A DNA stretch of 64,000 bases from positions 4,464,001 to 4,528,000 of the forward strand of contig NZ_CP031705.1 in the NCBI RefSeq assembly GCF_022701255.1, written 5' to 3'. The notes beneath the pieces were generated by a model. It was not told the DNA's origin. It was given only the letters and a program-made list of their open reading frames with translations, and ran no database searches. How positions within the stretch are numbered: the first letter of the stretch is position 1; every line of letters starts with the position of its first letter. This stretch comes from Microcoleus vaginatus HSN003. Its GTDB lineage: Bacteria; Cyanobacteriota; Cyanobacteriia; Cyanobacteriales; Microcoleaceae. Position numbers and translations under genes: made by a program. Below, piece after piece: positions 16,298 to 27,493 of the stretch.

Positions 16298-16570
16298 ATG
16301 CAAACCACAAACGCAATTTACATGGAATTACCTTCCTGTAGTTATTTTCCCCTACTCAAACGCAACGATGGCGTCACGCAAAATGAGGACGTTCGCTACC
16401 TTCAGCGACTCTTGAACGCCAATGGGTTTTCCGTAACTACTGATGGAGGATTCGGCCCGAAAACCCAACAAGCAGTCATCAATTTTCAAAAGCAACAACA
16501 AATCGTTGCTGATGGCATTGTCGGCCCTAAAACTTGGAATAAATTGGGTGTTTGTACAACTATATTTTAA
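16298..16570 (+). CDS. Peptidoglycan-binding domain miniprotein 2
   Basis: A 90-aa paralogue of the preceding gene with the same start (MQTTN-IY) and the same PG_binding_1 core (NEDVRYLQRLLNANGF, DGGFGPKTQQAVINFQ, DGIVGPKTWNKLG). The leader before its ATG (CAAACAACTTGTAAACAACCAAT...AAACC) matches that of copy 1 at ~15765-15798. A 217-bp spacer containing a GAAACTGGGTTTTTT motif separates the two. Function beyond wall binding is unknown. Confidence 0.88.
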   Translation: MQTTNAIYMELPSCSYFPLLKRNDGVTQNEDVRYLQRLLNANGFSVTTDGGFGPKTQQAVINFQKQQQIVADGIVGPKTWNKLGVCTTIF

Positions 16571-16618
16571 AGTTTGTGCAACCATCTTTTAAAGAGAGTA
16601 GGGCGTGCAGTGTGCGCC

Positions 16619-19600
16619 CTATTTCTCCGTCGAAGTTTCCACCCCACACCACCCATCGGGGGCTCCGTACATTCGATACTTGCGAGCTCGTTTGAAATAC
16701 AGCATTGCTACCCGATCGTCGGGATTGATTTGTAAAATATTGTGAAATACTTTTTGGGCGGCAACAAATTTTTGTTCGTAGTAAAAATTGAGAGCTTCTT
16801 GAAAAACCTCCGCAGTTTGCTGCTTAAGTACAATGCTCTGCTCGGTTTCTGTCTCGTAAATTTCAAACACCGACACAGCATTTGTCTTTCCTTTCACCAT
16901 TACTCGATCGACAAATCTGTATTTATATTTTTCTGGATCGTCTAGGCGATCGATAATTGCACCGCTAACTAGAATGCCCGAGCCGTAAACCTTAGTCAAT
17001 CCTTCCAAACGAGACGCGAGATTCACCGCATCAGCAATCACCGTACTTTCCATCCGTTCTCGCTCGCCAATCGTACCCAACATCAAATTGCCCGCGTGCA
17101 AACCAATGCCGATCGCGATCGGAAACAAGCCATTTTTTTCTCGCTGCTGGTTATAGATATTCACTTCTTTTTGCATATCAATTGCTGCTCGCACACCATC
17201 AGATGGAGAGGTAGGAAACAGTGCCATGACTGCATCACCAATGTATTTGTCAATAAATCCGTTATTTTTCCTAATTGCAGGGCTAACCCTTCCCAAGTAA
17301 GTATTAATAAATGCAAAATTTTCAGGTGGTGTCATCTGTTCTGAAAGCGCCGTAAACGAGCGAATATCAGCAAACAGCACGGTCATATCTCTTTCCTGGT
17401 TTTCACCTAGTTTTACTTCAATAATACTCGGCTTTTCCAGCAAGTTGAGAAAATCGTGCGGCACAAATCTGCCGTAGGCTGCATTCAGTTTAGCAAGGCG
17501 AATTTGCGTGTTAATTCGGGCAACCAATTCCTTTTTGATAAAAGGTTTAGTTACATAATCATTTGCTTCTAAGTTAAAAGCTTCTACCAAATCGGTAGTT
17601 TGATTTTTAGCCGTCAGCATCAGAATCGGCATTTCTAAAGGCGAGTATTTTTTGCGGACTTCTCGGCACACTTCATAACCAGTCATCCGCGGCATCATTA
17701 CGTCAAGTAAAATTAAGTCTGGCTTCAATCCTGATTCAATCAGATTTAAAGCTTCTAAGCCGTTGCTCGCTTGAGTTATCTCATAGTTTTCTATAGAAAG
17801 ACTGTTAATGATGACTTGAATATTAATTGGTTCATCATCGACAACCAAAATTTTTATTTTTTCATTTTCTACCAAGTCGCTATTGTCTGATAGCTGAGAA
17901 TTTATTATAGAGGATTCGCCCGCGAATTCAGGAGTGATTAAAATGGGAGAACCCTCGGTTAAACCCGGCTGTATGCTACTAAATTCCGGCTGAGTCTCAG
18001 ATACAGGCAGAGTAAAGATGAATTGGGAACCGAGGCCTACAGTTGAAGATACCCAAATTTTACCTCCGTGCAATTCCACTAATTGCTGAGCCACCGTTAA
18101 CCCTAAACCCGTGCCGCCATATTCTCTAGCAGTGGAACCGTCAGCTTGTTCAAAGGATTCAAAAATTCGCTCTAATTTATCTTCGGGGATGCCAATGCCG
18201 GTATCGGATACAGTAATGGCTAATTGGGAATTAGGCGGTGATTGTGCGGTGTCAGTTACCAATTCTGCGGAAATTTCTACTTGCCCACTTTCGGTAAACT
18301 TAATCGCATTGCCGATTAAGTTGTAAAGTATTTGCTGCAAGCGATTCTCGTCGGCTGCTATTGGCGGCAATCCAGGAGGAACTGAGTTAATCAACTGCAA
18401 GTTTTTTTTGCCTACTAATGGCTGAGACAAAGTGAGAATTACAGAGACTATTTCTCGAATACCGACGGACTTAATTTGCAGTTCTATCGTTTTGTGTTTG
18501 AGCTGAGAAAAGTCCAGAATATCGTTAATTAAAGAAGACAATCTTTTGCCCGATGATGAAATCAAAGCTAAGTTAAAATTTGTTGACTCAGGCAGTTGTC
18601 CAGTAGCACCGTCTATTAAAGATTCTGCAATACCAATAATGCCGTTGAGGGGAGTGCGAAGTTCGTGGGAAGTATTGGCTAAAAATTCGTCTTTCAGTTT
18701 GTCGAGTCGCTGCAATTCGATATTTTTAGTTTCTAAGGCAGTAAATGATGCTTGCAATTGTGCAGCCATGCTGTTAAAAGCAGCGGCAAGTACGCCCAAC
18801 TCGTCGGAACGATCGAGCTTTACAGTTTGGTCAAATTGTCCTTCAGACAAAGCTTTAGCTGCATCTTTTAATTTTAAAATAGGTTGGATAATCCAGCGAG
18901 AAGTGAGAATTCCTAGCACAGTTGCCATGCCCAAAGCTGCCAAACATAGCAACACTGTAGTTCGGTTGCCGGCATGAATCTGTTCCATAAAGTCGGCTTC
19001 GGGAACGACGACGACAATCAGCCAATCTAAACTTTTGCCGTCTTGGAATGGTAGGACTTTTAAAAATTTCTGCTGACCGTTTATCTCAACATTTATTTGC
19101 TGCGGTTTTGTAATTTGGTGCAAGTTTTGAAAGTGATTTTCTAAATATTTAGCTGTAGTTTGCGTTACTGGATCGCTGCTTTCTGTAACTTTAAACAGTT
19201 CTTTTTTACCGTTTTTGGTGCGGAAAGGTTTTTCGGGTGTGGAAGTTGCCAGCAGCGTGCCGTTTCTTTTGATAATAAAAGTTTGACCGGATTTGCCTAT
19301 TTTGAGGCTGTTTAAAAATTGACCGATACTGTCGAGACGCAAAGCAGCAATTAATACTCCTTCTAGCTGTTTCTGGCTGTTGTAAACTGGTTGCAGCGCG
19401 CTGACGATCAATGTGGGTTCTAGTAAGGATACATAAACTGAACTCCAAGTTGGTTTCGCTTCTAAAGCCGCATAGATGTAGGAAGGGTGCTGTCGGATGT
19501 CGAAGTTTTTGACGTAGGCTGCTACTGTCGTGCGATCGCCCCTATCATTAGTATTGTAAGAATAAAAATTAAAACCTCTAGATTGACCCGATGCGTTAAT

Positions 19601-20014
19601 CAATAAAGTGCCGTTCGACATCTTTTCGCCAGTGCGATATTCTCCATCTTGATTAGCGATCGACGTAAAATTGATATAAGGATATAATTGTACTTGCCGC
19701 CACAGATACTTTTCCCAAGCTGACAAGTCTTTCATGTTCACAAAACCCAGTTTCACTGCATCCAGCTTGCTTTGATTGATTTGGTGCGGAGTTTGCAGAT
19801 AAGTTCTCAAATTTTGCTCTATGCGATTGCTTACCTCGCTCATCAACTGATCCGCAAGGTCATTTACTGCTCTTTGAGAGTTCCTAAATGATAAATATCC
19901 CACAATACCCACCGCTGCAAATACTTGCAAGACAAACGGAACTATGAGTACAGTTTGGAGCGTCGCTTTTCCTGAAAGTTTGGCCACCAAGCGCTTGAGA
20001 GAAAGAGTGGACAT
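16619..20014 (-). CDS. Hybrid histidine kinase / response regulator / adenylate cyclase
   Basis: An 1131-aa single-polypeptide signalling protein. Order: TM1 (~21-43), extracytoplasmic dCache-like sensor (~50-345), TM2 (~352-375), HAMP (~376-428), HisKA with phospho-acceptor His450 (NTSHELRTPLNG), HATPase with N box (QILYNLIGNAIKF) and G boxes (DTGIGIPEDKLE, GGTGLGL), receiver (ILVVDDEP...LLDVMMPRMTG), then a class III nucleotidyl cyclase domain. The cyclase has both metal aspartates (LFADIRSF and IGDAVMALFP). A ~60-aa C-terminal tail resembling a TPR follows. It likely senses an external signal and makes cAMP. A relic of the same C-terminus lies upstream at 20375-20548. Confidence 0.93.
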   Translation of the reverse strand: MSTLSLKRLVAKLSGKATLQTVLIVPFVLQVFAAVGIVGYLSFRNSQRAVNDLADQLMSEVSNRIEQNLRTYLQTPHQINQSKLDAVKLGFVNMKDLSAWEKYLWRQVQLYPYINFTSIANQDGEYRTGEKMSNGTLLINASGQSRGFNFYSYNTNDRGDRTTVAAYVKNFDIRQHPSYIYAALEAKPTWSSVYVSLLEPTLIVSALQPVYNSQKQLEGVLIAALRLDSIGQFLNSLKIGKSGQTFIIKRNGTLLATSTPEKPFRTKNGKKELFKVTESSDPVTQTTAKYLENHFQNLHQITKPQQINVEINGQQKFLKVLPFQDGKSLDWLIVVVVPEADFMEQIHAGNRTTVLLCLAALGMATVLGILTSRWIIQPILKLKDAAKALSEGQFDQTVKLDRSDELGVLAAAFNSMAAQLQASFTALETKNIELQRLDKLKDEFLANTSHELRTPLNGIIGIAESLIDGATGQLPESTNFNLALISSSGKRLSSLINDILDFSQLKHKTIELQIKSVGIREIVSVILTLSQPLVGKKNLQLINSVPPGLPPIAADENRLQQILYNLIGNAIKFTESGQVEISAELVTDTAQSPPNSQLAITVSDTGIGIPEDKLERIFESFEQADGSTAREYGGTGLGLTVAQQLVELHGGKIWVSSTVGLGSQFIFTLPVSETQPEFSSIQPGLTEGSPILITPEFAGESSIINSQLSDNSDLVENEKIKILVVDDEPINIQVIINSLSIENYEITQASNGLEALNLIESGLKPDLILLDVMMPRMTGYEVCREVRKKYSPLEMPILMLTAKNQTTDLVEAFNLEANDYVTKPFIKKELVARINTQIRLAKLNAAYGRFVPHDFLNLLEKPSIIEVKLGENQERDMTVLFADIRSFTALSEQMTPPENFAFINTYLGRVSPAIRKNNGFIDKYIGDAVMALFPTSPSDGVRAAIDMQKEVNIYNQQREKNGLFPIAIGIGLHAGNLMLGTIGERERMESTVIADAVNLASRLEGLTKVYGSGILVSGAIIDRLDDPEKYKYRFVDRVMVKGKTNAVSVFEIYETETEQSIVLKQQTAEVFQEALNFYYEQKFVAAQKVFHNILQINPDDRVAMLYFKRARKYRMYGAPDGWCGVETSTEK

Positions 20015-20374
20015 AACATTAATTTAGCTGGAAAGACACAGTTAATACTCGGAGCGAAGATTTACCGCTGGTAAGCATTCTAAACCATTTTGTACTTAAA
20101 CAAAACTTACGCAAGAAAAGCCTGATTCTTGGTTTCTTCCTTAATCGCTATCCAACCTGAGATTTCTCAGAGAAAATGAGTTTATTTCTCGCATACCTTT
20201 CTGCAGTATATTCGAGTTTGAAGTCAAAAGCAGCGCACTCGACAGCGTATCTTTCAGGAAAACTCCCAATTTTGGAGCGGAATGCTTCAGCCTGAATGTA
20301 TTATGACTGAGGCCAGGTACAAAAAACTGCATAAACACATAAAAATTTATGCTGTCAGCTTAATGCTACTTTTA

Positions 20375-20548
20375 CTACTTTTCATCTAAATCTTCTATTC
20401 CAGACCCTCCTTCGGGCACTCTATACATTCGATTCTTCAGAGAGCGCTTGCAGTAAATTGCTGCTAACTTTTCTTGAGGATGTCTTTGGCAAATCTTATT
20501 GAATATTTTTGGCGCTTTAGTAAAACTTTGCTCAAAATAAAGCTCCCG
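20375..20548 (-). pseudogene. Relic of a second cyclase gene (C-terminus only)
   Basis: Read on the minus strand, 20548 to 20375 gives ELYFEQSFTKAPKIFNKIC, then an Arg/His/Pro-rich link, LAAIYCKRSLKNRMYRVPEG and a stop. This aligns with the last ~55 residues of the neighbouring cyclase (FYYEQKFVAAQKVFHNILQ ... LYFKRARKYRMYGAPDG). No homology continues upstream of ~20550, so only the end of a duplicated gene survives. Confidence 0.75.
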
Positions 20549-20778
20549 ACCTCAACGATAGTTGGAACCTAGTCTTGATATGGATCATAAAATATCTGAC
20601 AAGTAGGTTTTGTAGGATTAAAATGGTTGATACTTTTTTGACATAACTTATAGTATGTGCACTGAGTTCCTGTTATTAAGAAAGGTCGAATTAAAAATAA
20701 AAAATTAGCTATCTCTCGCTGAAATTAGCCGCAAAATTAAGCTATATTGTAGCAGATTTCAGGAAAGTGAGATTTGCT

Positions 20779-21078
20779 ATGGCTGACTCTATTGCTCGTC
20801 GCTTGGAACAATACACGGTAAAACGATCGCACGAAGTTTTAATCGTCAAGGCCCAAATAGACGGCGAATTCGATGAAATTGCTATTTTTAAAGGCTTTTC
20901 TAGCTCCCTGACACGATCGACTGCTTTCGATCCAGAGGTTCCTGTTTTGCCGGAGGAAGCAAAAATTCTCAGTGTCGATCGCGTGGAGAGCCCCTACAAT
21001 CCAAATAACCCCCGCTATCTTCAGCAGGGGTTATCTTGGGAAACAATGCAGTCTCTATTGTCCGAGGCGGGAGTTTAG
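20779..21078 (+). CDS. Small conserved cyanobacterial protein
   Basis: A 99-aa acidic soluble protein. ATG 20779 is chosen over GTG 20767 because AGGA (20761-20764) is too close to the GTG. It starts MADSIARRLEQYTVKRSHEVL and contains a beta-rich core (VLIVKAQIDGEFDEIAIFKGFSSSLT) and a proline-containing middle (FDPEVPVLPEEAKILSVDRV). It resembles small conserved proteins found in cyanobacteria and plastids (possibly DUF7734, not certain). No known function. A perfect hairpin follows. Confidence 0.75.
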   Translation: MADSIARRLEQYTVKRSHEVLIVKAQIDGEFDEIAIFKGFSSSLTRSTAFDPEVPVLPEEAKILSVDRVESPYNPNNPRYLQQGLSWETMQSLLSEAGV

Positions 21079-21109
21079 CAAAACATTAGGGACACAACGT
21101 GAGAAAAAC

Positions 21110-21140
21110 AGTAGGGACACAACATTGTTGTGTCCCTACT
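21110..21140. terminator. Perfect palindromic hairpin between convergent genes
   Basis: AGTAGGGACACAACA / TGTTGTGTCCCTACT around one base, a 15-bp perfect stem. A truncated related word (TTAGGGACACAACGT) lies just before at ~21087-21101. It sits between the convergent small gene and atpC and may serve as a bidirectional terminator or be a dispersed repeat. Confidence 0.6.
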
Positions 21141-21169
21141 ACAAAAGCACTATGTCGTTACCCTTAGAG

Positions 21170-21577
21170 CTAGAGCGTGCCGCCCGCAGCTTGGAAACGA
21201 GCTCTCGCACGTTTAATTGCTTGCTTAGCTTTAATTTGCTCTTGGTCAGTGCCACTAGCGGACTTTTCCAAACGAGCTACTGCTTCGGTGTAAGCAGTAC
21301 GAGCAGCTTCTTTATCAATGGTTTCGCCTTTTTCAGCGCCGTTGACAAGAATAGTAACTTTGTTTTCTTGGATTTCTGCAAAGCCACCCATCAGAGCAAT
21401 AGACACCCATTCCTTGCCGGGACGGACGCGCATCACTCCGGTATCCAAAGCTGTCAACATTGGAGCGTGACCGCTTAAGATACCCAATTGGCCTGTGGTG
21501 CTCGGCAGAATTACTTCTTCAGCATTAGAATCCCAAACAGTTTTGTCGGGGGCCACTACGCGCACAGTTAATGTCAT
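21170..21577 (-). CDS. atpC: ATP synthase epsilon subunit
   Basis: A 135-aa protein, ATG 21577. It has the N-terminal beta sandwich of F1 epsilon ([42 protein letters not shown]) and the two-helix C-terminal domain (residues ~90-130, Ala/Lys/Glu rich). Epsilon connects the rotor shaft to the c-ring and regulates ATP hydrolysis on the thylakoid-side F1. It follows atpD on the same strand, the usual cyanobacterial order, but the genes are separated by a 170-bp spacer of heptamer repeats. Confidence 0.96.
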   Translation of the reverse strand: MTLTVRVVAPDKTVWDSNAEEVILPSTTGQLGILSGHAPMLTALDTGVMRVRPGKEWVSIALMGGFAEIQENKVTILVNGAEKGETIDKEAARTAYTEAVARLEKSASGTDQEQIKAKQAIKRARARFQAAGGTL

Positions 21578-21585
21578 AAATTGTC

Positions 21586-21745
21586 CTTAGTCATTAGTCA
21601 TTAGTCAGTAGTCAGCAGTCATTAGTAATTAGTCATTAGTCAGCCGTCGGCTATCATCAGTCACTTAGTTGTTAACTGTTAACTGTTAACTGTTAACAAC
21701 TAATGACCAATGACTAATGACCAATGACTAATGACCAATGACTAA
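21586..21745. repeat. Heptamer repeat array between atpD and atpC
   Basis: Runs of TAGTCAT, GTTAACT and AATGACC/AATGACT heptamers fill nearly the entire spacer. The left half (TAGTCATTAGTCA) is complementary to the right half (TGACTAATGACCA), so the spacer can form a long imperfect hairpin. Confidence 0.85.
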
Positions 21746-21747
21746 AA

Positions 21748-23253
<1,506 letters not shown>

Positions 23254-23343
23254 TTAACATTTAGAAATGCTATTCCTCAGATTACCACTGAACAGACGCA
23301 CTATTTAGATTTGTATGGGGCTGGTTAAGAGTGATTTTTATGG

Positions 23344-24246
23344 TTAGTGCCCTCGCTTTTTTTTCCTGTGAGCCGCAGCCAAAGCCCCCATACCCAGCAT
23401 AGTCCCGAACACTGTGAGTGGTTCGGGGACTGGTTCGGCGGCTAACTCAGCCGACATGGGGAAGTCTTGGAAGCCAAGGTTTTTTCCTGGGCCATCGCCG
23501 AAGGAGATTTGTCTGCGCTGAGCCTGTTGGGTCATTTTTTCGGGGGCTAACTCAGCCGAGACGGTGAAGTCTTGGAAGTCAAGGTCGTTTCCTCCGGCAT
23601 CGTCGTAGGAGATTTTTGTGCCCTGAGCCAGTTGCGCCATTGTGACGGATGAATATTGCCCTGGGCCCTTACCGCCGTTGATGTTTGTAAATGAGTCGTT
23701 GGAGTTGTTGTCGAGCCTAAAGTTGCCAAACACGGCTTGCTGACAACCCGCCACCAGACACTCATCTCTCCGGAAGTGGGTGCCGGCGGCAAACCATTCG
23801 GGGCTATTCATGAAGGTGCTCGACGAGACGTACTGCTCGAGTGGTTGACCGGTGCCGGTGTCGCTCCACAGCAGCAGGGCATAAATTTGATCCTGCAAAA
23901 ATGTGAAGGTTTGGGTGATGGAGCCGTTTTCGGAGGTGACTGCGTTGCCGAAGCTTCCCTGCCAGTCATCGGCGCTGCCGTTATCTGAGGGTTTAGTCTC
24001 GTAAAACAGTCTGGCGATGTTGCTGTAGCCAGTGTTTGCTGAGTCAGCTTGGGCTACCCACAAGCTCGACTGGTAACCGCCGTGAGATTCCTCGAAGGTA
24101 AAGTTTATAGTGGTATCTCGATCGAACTGGATGCCGCGAGTGCCAAACATGAAAGCTCGGACGGGCGTGCAGATGCTGAGCAACATTGTGGTTGCCAAGC
24201 TGGCGACTGTAAAAGATGTTTTTTTGACTAGCGTTAAGGTAGTCAT
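23344..24246 (-). CDS. PEP-CTERM sorting-domain exoprotein
   Basis: About 300 aa from ATG 24246, preceded by GGAGGA at 8 nt; the upstream in-frame start at 24372 is rejected. Residues 1-~28 form a signal peptide (VKKTSFTVASLATTMLLSI..). The C-terminus (VPEPLTVFGTMLGMGALAAAHRKKKRGH) is a typical PEP-CTERM sorting signal: VPEP, hydrophobic helix, basic tail. The body has a DUF4114-like region with an internal near-duplication of ~34 residues (DLDFQDFTVSAELAPE vs NLGFQDFPMSAELAAE). It is likely exported and attached or released by exosortase. Function is unknown. Confidence 0.88.
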   Translation of the reverse strand: MTTLTLVKKTSFTVASLATTMLLSICTPVRAFMFGTRGIQFDRDTTINFTFEESHGGYQSSLWVAQADSANTGYSNIARLFYETKPSDNGSADDWQGSFGNAVTSENGSITQTFTFLQDQIYALLLWSDTGTGQPLEQYVSSSTFMNSPEWFAAGTHFRRDECLVAGCQQAVFGNFRLDNNSNDSFTNINGGKGPGQYSSVTMAQLAQGTKISYDDAGGNDLDFQDFTVSAELAPEKMTQQAQRRQISFGDGPGKNLGFQDFPMSAELAAEPVPEPLTVFGTMLGMGALAAAHRKKKRGH

Positions 24247-25144
24247 AACCCTGATTCCTCCAGTATTGTTACGTAGTAAGGCGCAAAAAGCCATGTTGCC
24301 GTGACGCGAATCGACGATCGCGAGCCTGCTATATTTAGGACGATCGTCAAACCTAAAGAAGAGGCTCCACACCAGTGAATCTACAGACAGATCTCACTTA
24401 AGGGTGTTTTGGAGTAAATGAGTGCTTCTTCTAAGAGTTTTCACTGACACCAGATTGGCACAGTTTAATCTATCAGAGCAAGATTTTCATCCTGCCTAGA
24501 CTTCAAACCTACTACATTTACTTCGTTTCGGTAACAGTCTAAAGTTGAGTGCAAGACGGGCAAATATTGGCTTTCATCAAAAATACATAAAAATTTTACT
24601 CGAGCTTTATGAAGTTTTGGTAAAGTTCATCCATAAAATATAAAGTTTTTGCGAAAACGTCGGCTGTTCAGTCAGTTGTTCATGAAAGCGGGCTGCAAGC
24701 TGCTGGCCCGATGCAGAAAGCAGCGGCGGCGACCGCGAGTAGGGATGTGAGCGAGTTTTTTGCCATTGGAAGCAAGCGGGAGAACAGACCTCGATACTTA
24801 CGTACTTTTGACTAATATTCCGAGTTTTTCCAACCCCTAACCCTCGCATTCCGCGCCATATTTTCACCAACAGTCCCGGACGCATTAACCGGGTTTTTTA
24901 AGGCAATTGGGTCAGGGAAGCAGTGAAAGTCAAAAAAAGAAACCAAGTTTCATTTCCCGCGCCTGACTTCTAGTAAAAAAACTGTTTTTACGTAAATCAT
25001 AGTAATTAAAAACATACATTTCCTTTTTCAGTCCTAATTATTCGACCAGCAAAAATAGGCGGCTCCTATTGACATGAGAAATTTTTAGGAGTACAAGTAG
25101 TAGAAATAAATACGATCGCACTTTAAGCACAATATTTAAACACA
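24247..25144 (+). promoter_or_regulatory. Intergenic region and haemagglutinin-gene promoter
   Basis: About 900 bp. A candidate promoter for the exoprotein gene is TTGACA (25069-25074), 17-bp spacer and TACAAG (25092-25097), inside AGGAG-rich sequence. Small GAAACC-AAGTTTC type motifs occur at ~24940. The minus-strand 92-codon frame at 24607-24885 has no recognisable features and is not called. Confidence 0.45.
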
Positions 25145-27352
25145 ATGACACCCAACAAACTACATTTGCTCGGATGGTTATTCATTGTTGGCTGGCTGAG
25201 TGCAGCGGCGGGTTCGGCCAACGCGCAACCCATCGCCCCGGCAGCGGACGGCACTAACACACTTGTTACTCCCAACGGCAACCGCTACGACATTTCCGGG
25301 GGGGCATTCAGCGGAGATGGGGCTAATCTTTTTCATAGTTTTACTCAGTTCGGCCTCAGCGAGGCTCAAACGGCTAACTTTCTGACTAATCCCAATATTC
25401 AAAATATTTTGGGAAGGATTACTGGGGGTAATCCTTCTTTAATAAATGGCTTAATTCAAGTGACGGGAGGAAATTCCAATTTATTCTTGATGAATCCTGC
25501 CGGCATAATTTTCGGGCAGAATGCGAGTCTCAATGTGCCTGGATCTTTTAATGCTACTACGGCGACAGGGATTGGTTTTGGGAACAATCAGTGGTTTAGT
25601 GCAATCGGCAATAACAATTGGGCAACATTAATCGGGGCACCGAATAGTTTTGCGTTTACAAATTTGCAAGGGGGAAGCATTGTTAATACAGGCAATCTGA
25701 CGGTGACACCAGGTCAAAGCTTAAGTTTGATCGGCGGTACGGTTGTCAATAATGGTCAGGTAAATGCGCCTAGCGGCAATATTCTGATCAGCGCCGTACC
25801 GGGTAACAATTTGGTGCGAATTAGTCAAGCTGGAAATTTATTGAGTTTGGATATTCAGCCGACAGGAAATCAAAGTTCGCTGCCGAACAATTGGACGCAG
25901 CCCGTGTTATCTTTGCCGGAGTTGCTGACTGGACAAGGTGTGGCACAGGCGACGGGTTTGACGGTAAATCCCAATGGCGAAGTTGTGTTGACGGGGAATG
26001 TTTCTGTGCCTGTAACTGCGGGAACTGCGATCGCATCCGGCAGTATCAATGTCTCTGGCAATACTGGCGGTACTGTAAATATTTTAGGCGACAAAGTAGG
26101 AGTTATTGCAGGCAAGATCGATGCTTCTGGGATTAACGGCGGCGGTAATGTACTGATTGGTGGAGATTATCAGGGTTTGGGGACTGTGCCCAATGCTTTG
26201 CGGACTTTTGTTAGCAGCGACTCGACAATTAATGCTGATGCTATTAGTAATGGGAATGGCGGGCGAGTCATAGTTTGGGCTGATGAAACTACTCGCTTTA
26301 ATGGCAATATTACGGCCCGAGGCGGCTTATTTTCTGGGAATGGCGGCTTTGTGGAAGTGTCGGGAAAGCAATCGCTGGATTTTCAAGGATTAGTTGATTT
26401 GCGATCGACCTTTGGCATCGCTGGCACCTTATTGTTAGATCCTACTGATATTACTATTAGCGCAGATGCGGATGCAGGCGGGACTTTAGCTGGGGGAGCA
26501 TTTACGCCCTCGGCGGGTACTTCTACAATTAATAATGGGACGCTGCAAACACAGCTAGGCTTGGGAAATGTGACTATTTCCACTGCGTCGGATTTTCCGA
26601 ATCAAGGTAATATTACCGTCAGCGCTCCGATTGCTTGGGCTAATAGTAATTCCCTGACTCTGACTGCTAATAATAATATTAATATTAATAATACCAATAT
26701 CACCACTCAGGGAGGCAATATTACTCTGAATGCTGATAGTGATAATCTAAACGGTGGTGGTGTCCGTATCGTAGGTTCGACGATCGATACTAATGGTGGT
26801 AATTTCCTGGGTAATGGTCAGGGGAATCTTGTGTTCGGGCCGGGAATCAATGTCAATAACAGCACAATTAATGCCGGAGGTGGAAACATTGACCTGAATG
26901 GTATTGCAGGAAATTCGACAGGGGGAAACAATGTCGGTATTTCTATTTCGGGTGGTACCACATTACAAACTACTGGCAGCGGCAATATTACTCTCAACGG
27001 TACTGGCGGGAAGGAGATATTCCTCAAGAATGAAGGTATTGTTGTTACAGGCACATCTAAGGTGACTTCAGCGGATGGAAATATCAGCCTGACAGGGATT
27101 GGGACTGGTAACGGAACTTTAGACGGCAACAACGGGATTAACATTAATACCACCAGCACAGTGGAATCGATCGGAACAGGAAGTATTACTTTCAACGGTA
27201 CTGGCGGGAATGGGACAGATGGTAATAAAGGGATATCTATTGACAGCAGTACAGTGGAATCGCTCGGAACAGGAAGTATTACTTTCAACGGTACTGGCGG
27301 CAACGGGACATTTAAGAATCAAGGGATATCTATTACCAACACGAGTATATAG
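25145..27352 (+). pseudogene. TpsA haemagglutinin-CHAT gene, 5' fragment
   Basis: 735 codons opening the disrupted exoprotein gene. Signal peptide (residues 1-28, ending SANAQP), then the haemagglutination-activity TPS secretion domain (NRYDISGGAF, NLFHSF, FLTNPNIQNILGRITGGNPS, NLFLMNPAGIIFG), which directs transport through a TpsB-type Omp85 pore. A right-handed beta-solenoid with short Gly/Asn/Thr repeats follows. The reading frame stops at TAG 27350-27352, the first base triplet of the inserted IS630 end. The next native codon (GTG, Val) is found at 28989-28987 on the opposite strand. The intact gene would be ~2816 codons. Transcription from the native promoter would yield a truncated secreted protein. 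Confidence 0.85.
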
Positions 27353-27493
27353 CATTTCTCAGAAAGATGAGGTATGATATAACAGACTTGAACGGAGTGA
27401 AAAATATAGAAACCTAAAATGTTATGCAGCTCTAATTAAATGGAAGGCTCTTCGAGCAGTATAGCAATCCTAAATCATTATCATGATTGTGAT
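27350..27493 (+). mobile_element. IS630-family element, left end remnant
   Basis: Terminal sequence TAGCATTTCTCAGAAAGATG begins at a TA target dinucleotide. The same end occurs at 28992 as TAGCGTTTCTCAGAAAGATG. Both read rightwards, whereas the two ends of one element should face each other, so one of them has been inverted. The 142-bp stretch stops at IS4 copy 1. Confidence 0.7.

Noticed and set aside
24607..24885. 92-codon minus frame
   Set aside because: No domain or coding bias seen; sits in A/T-rich intergenic sequence.
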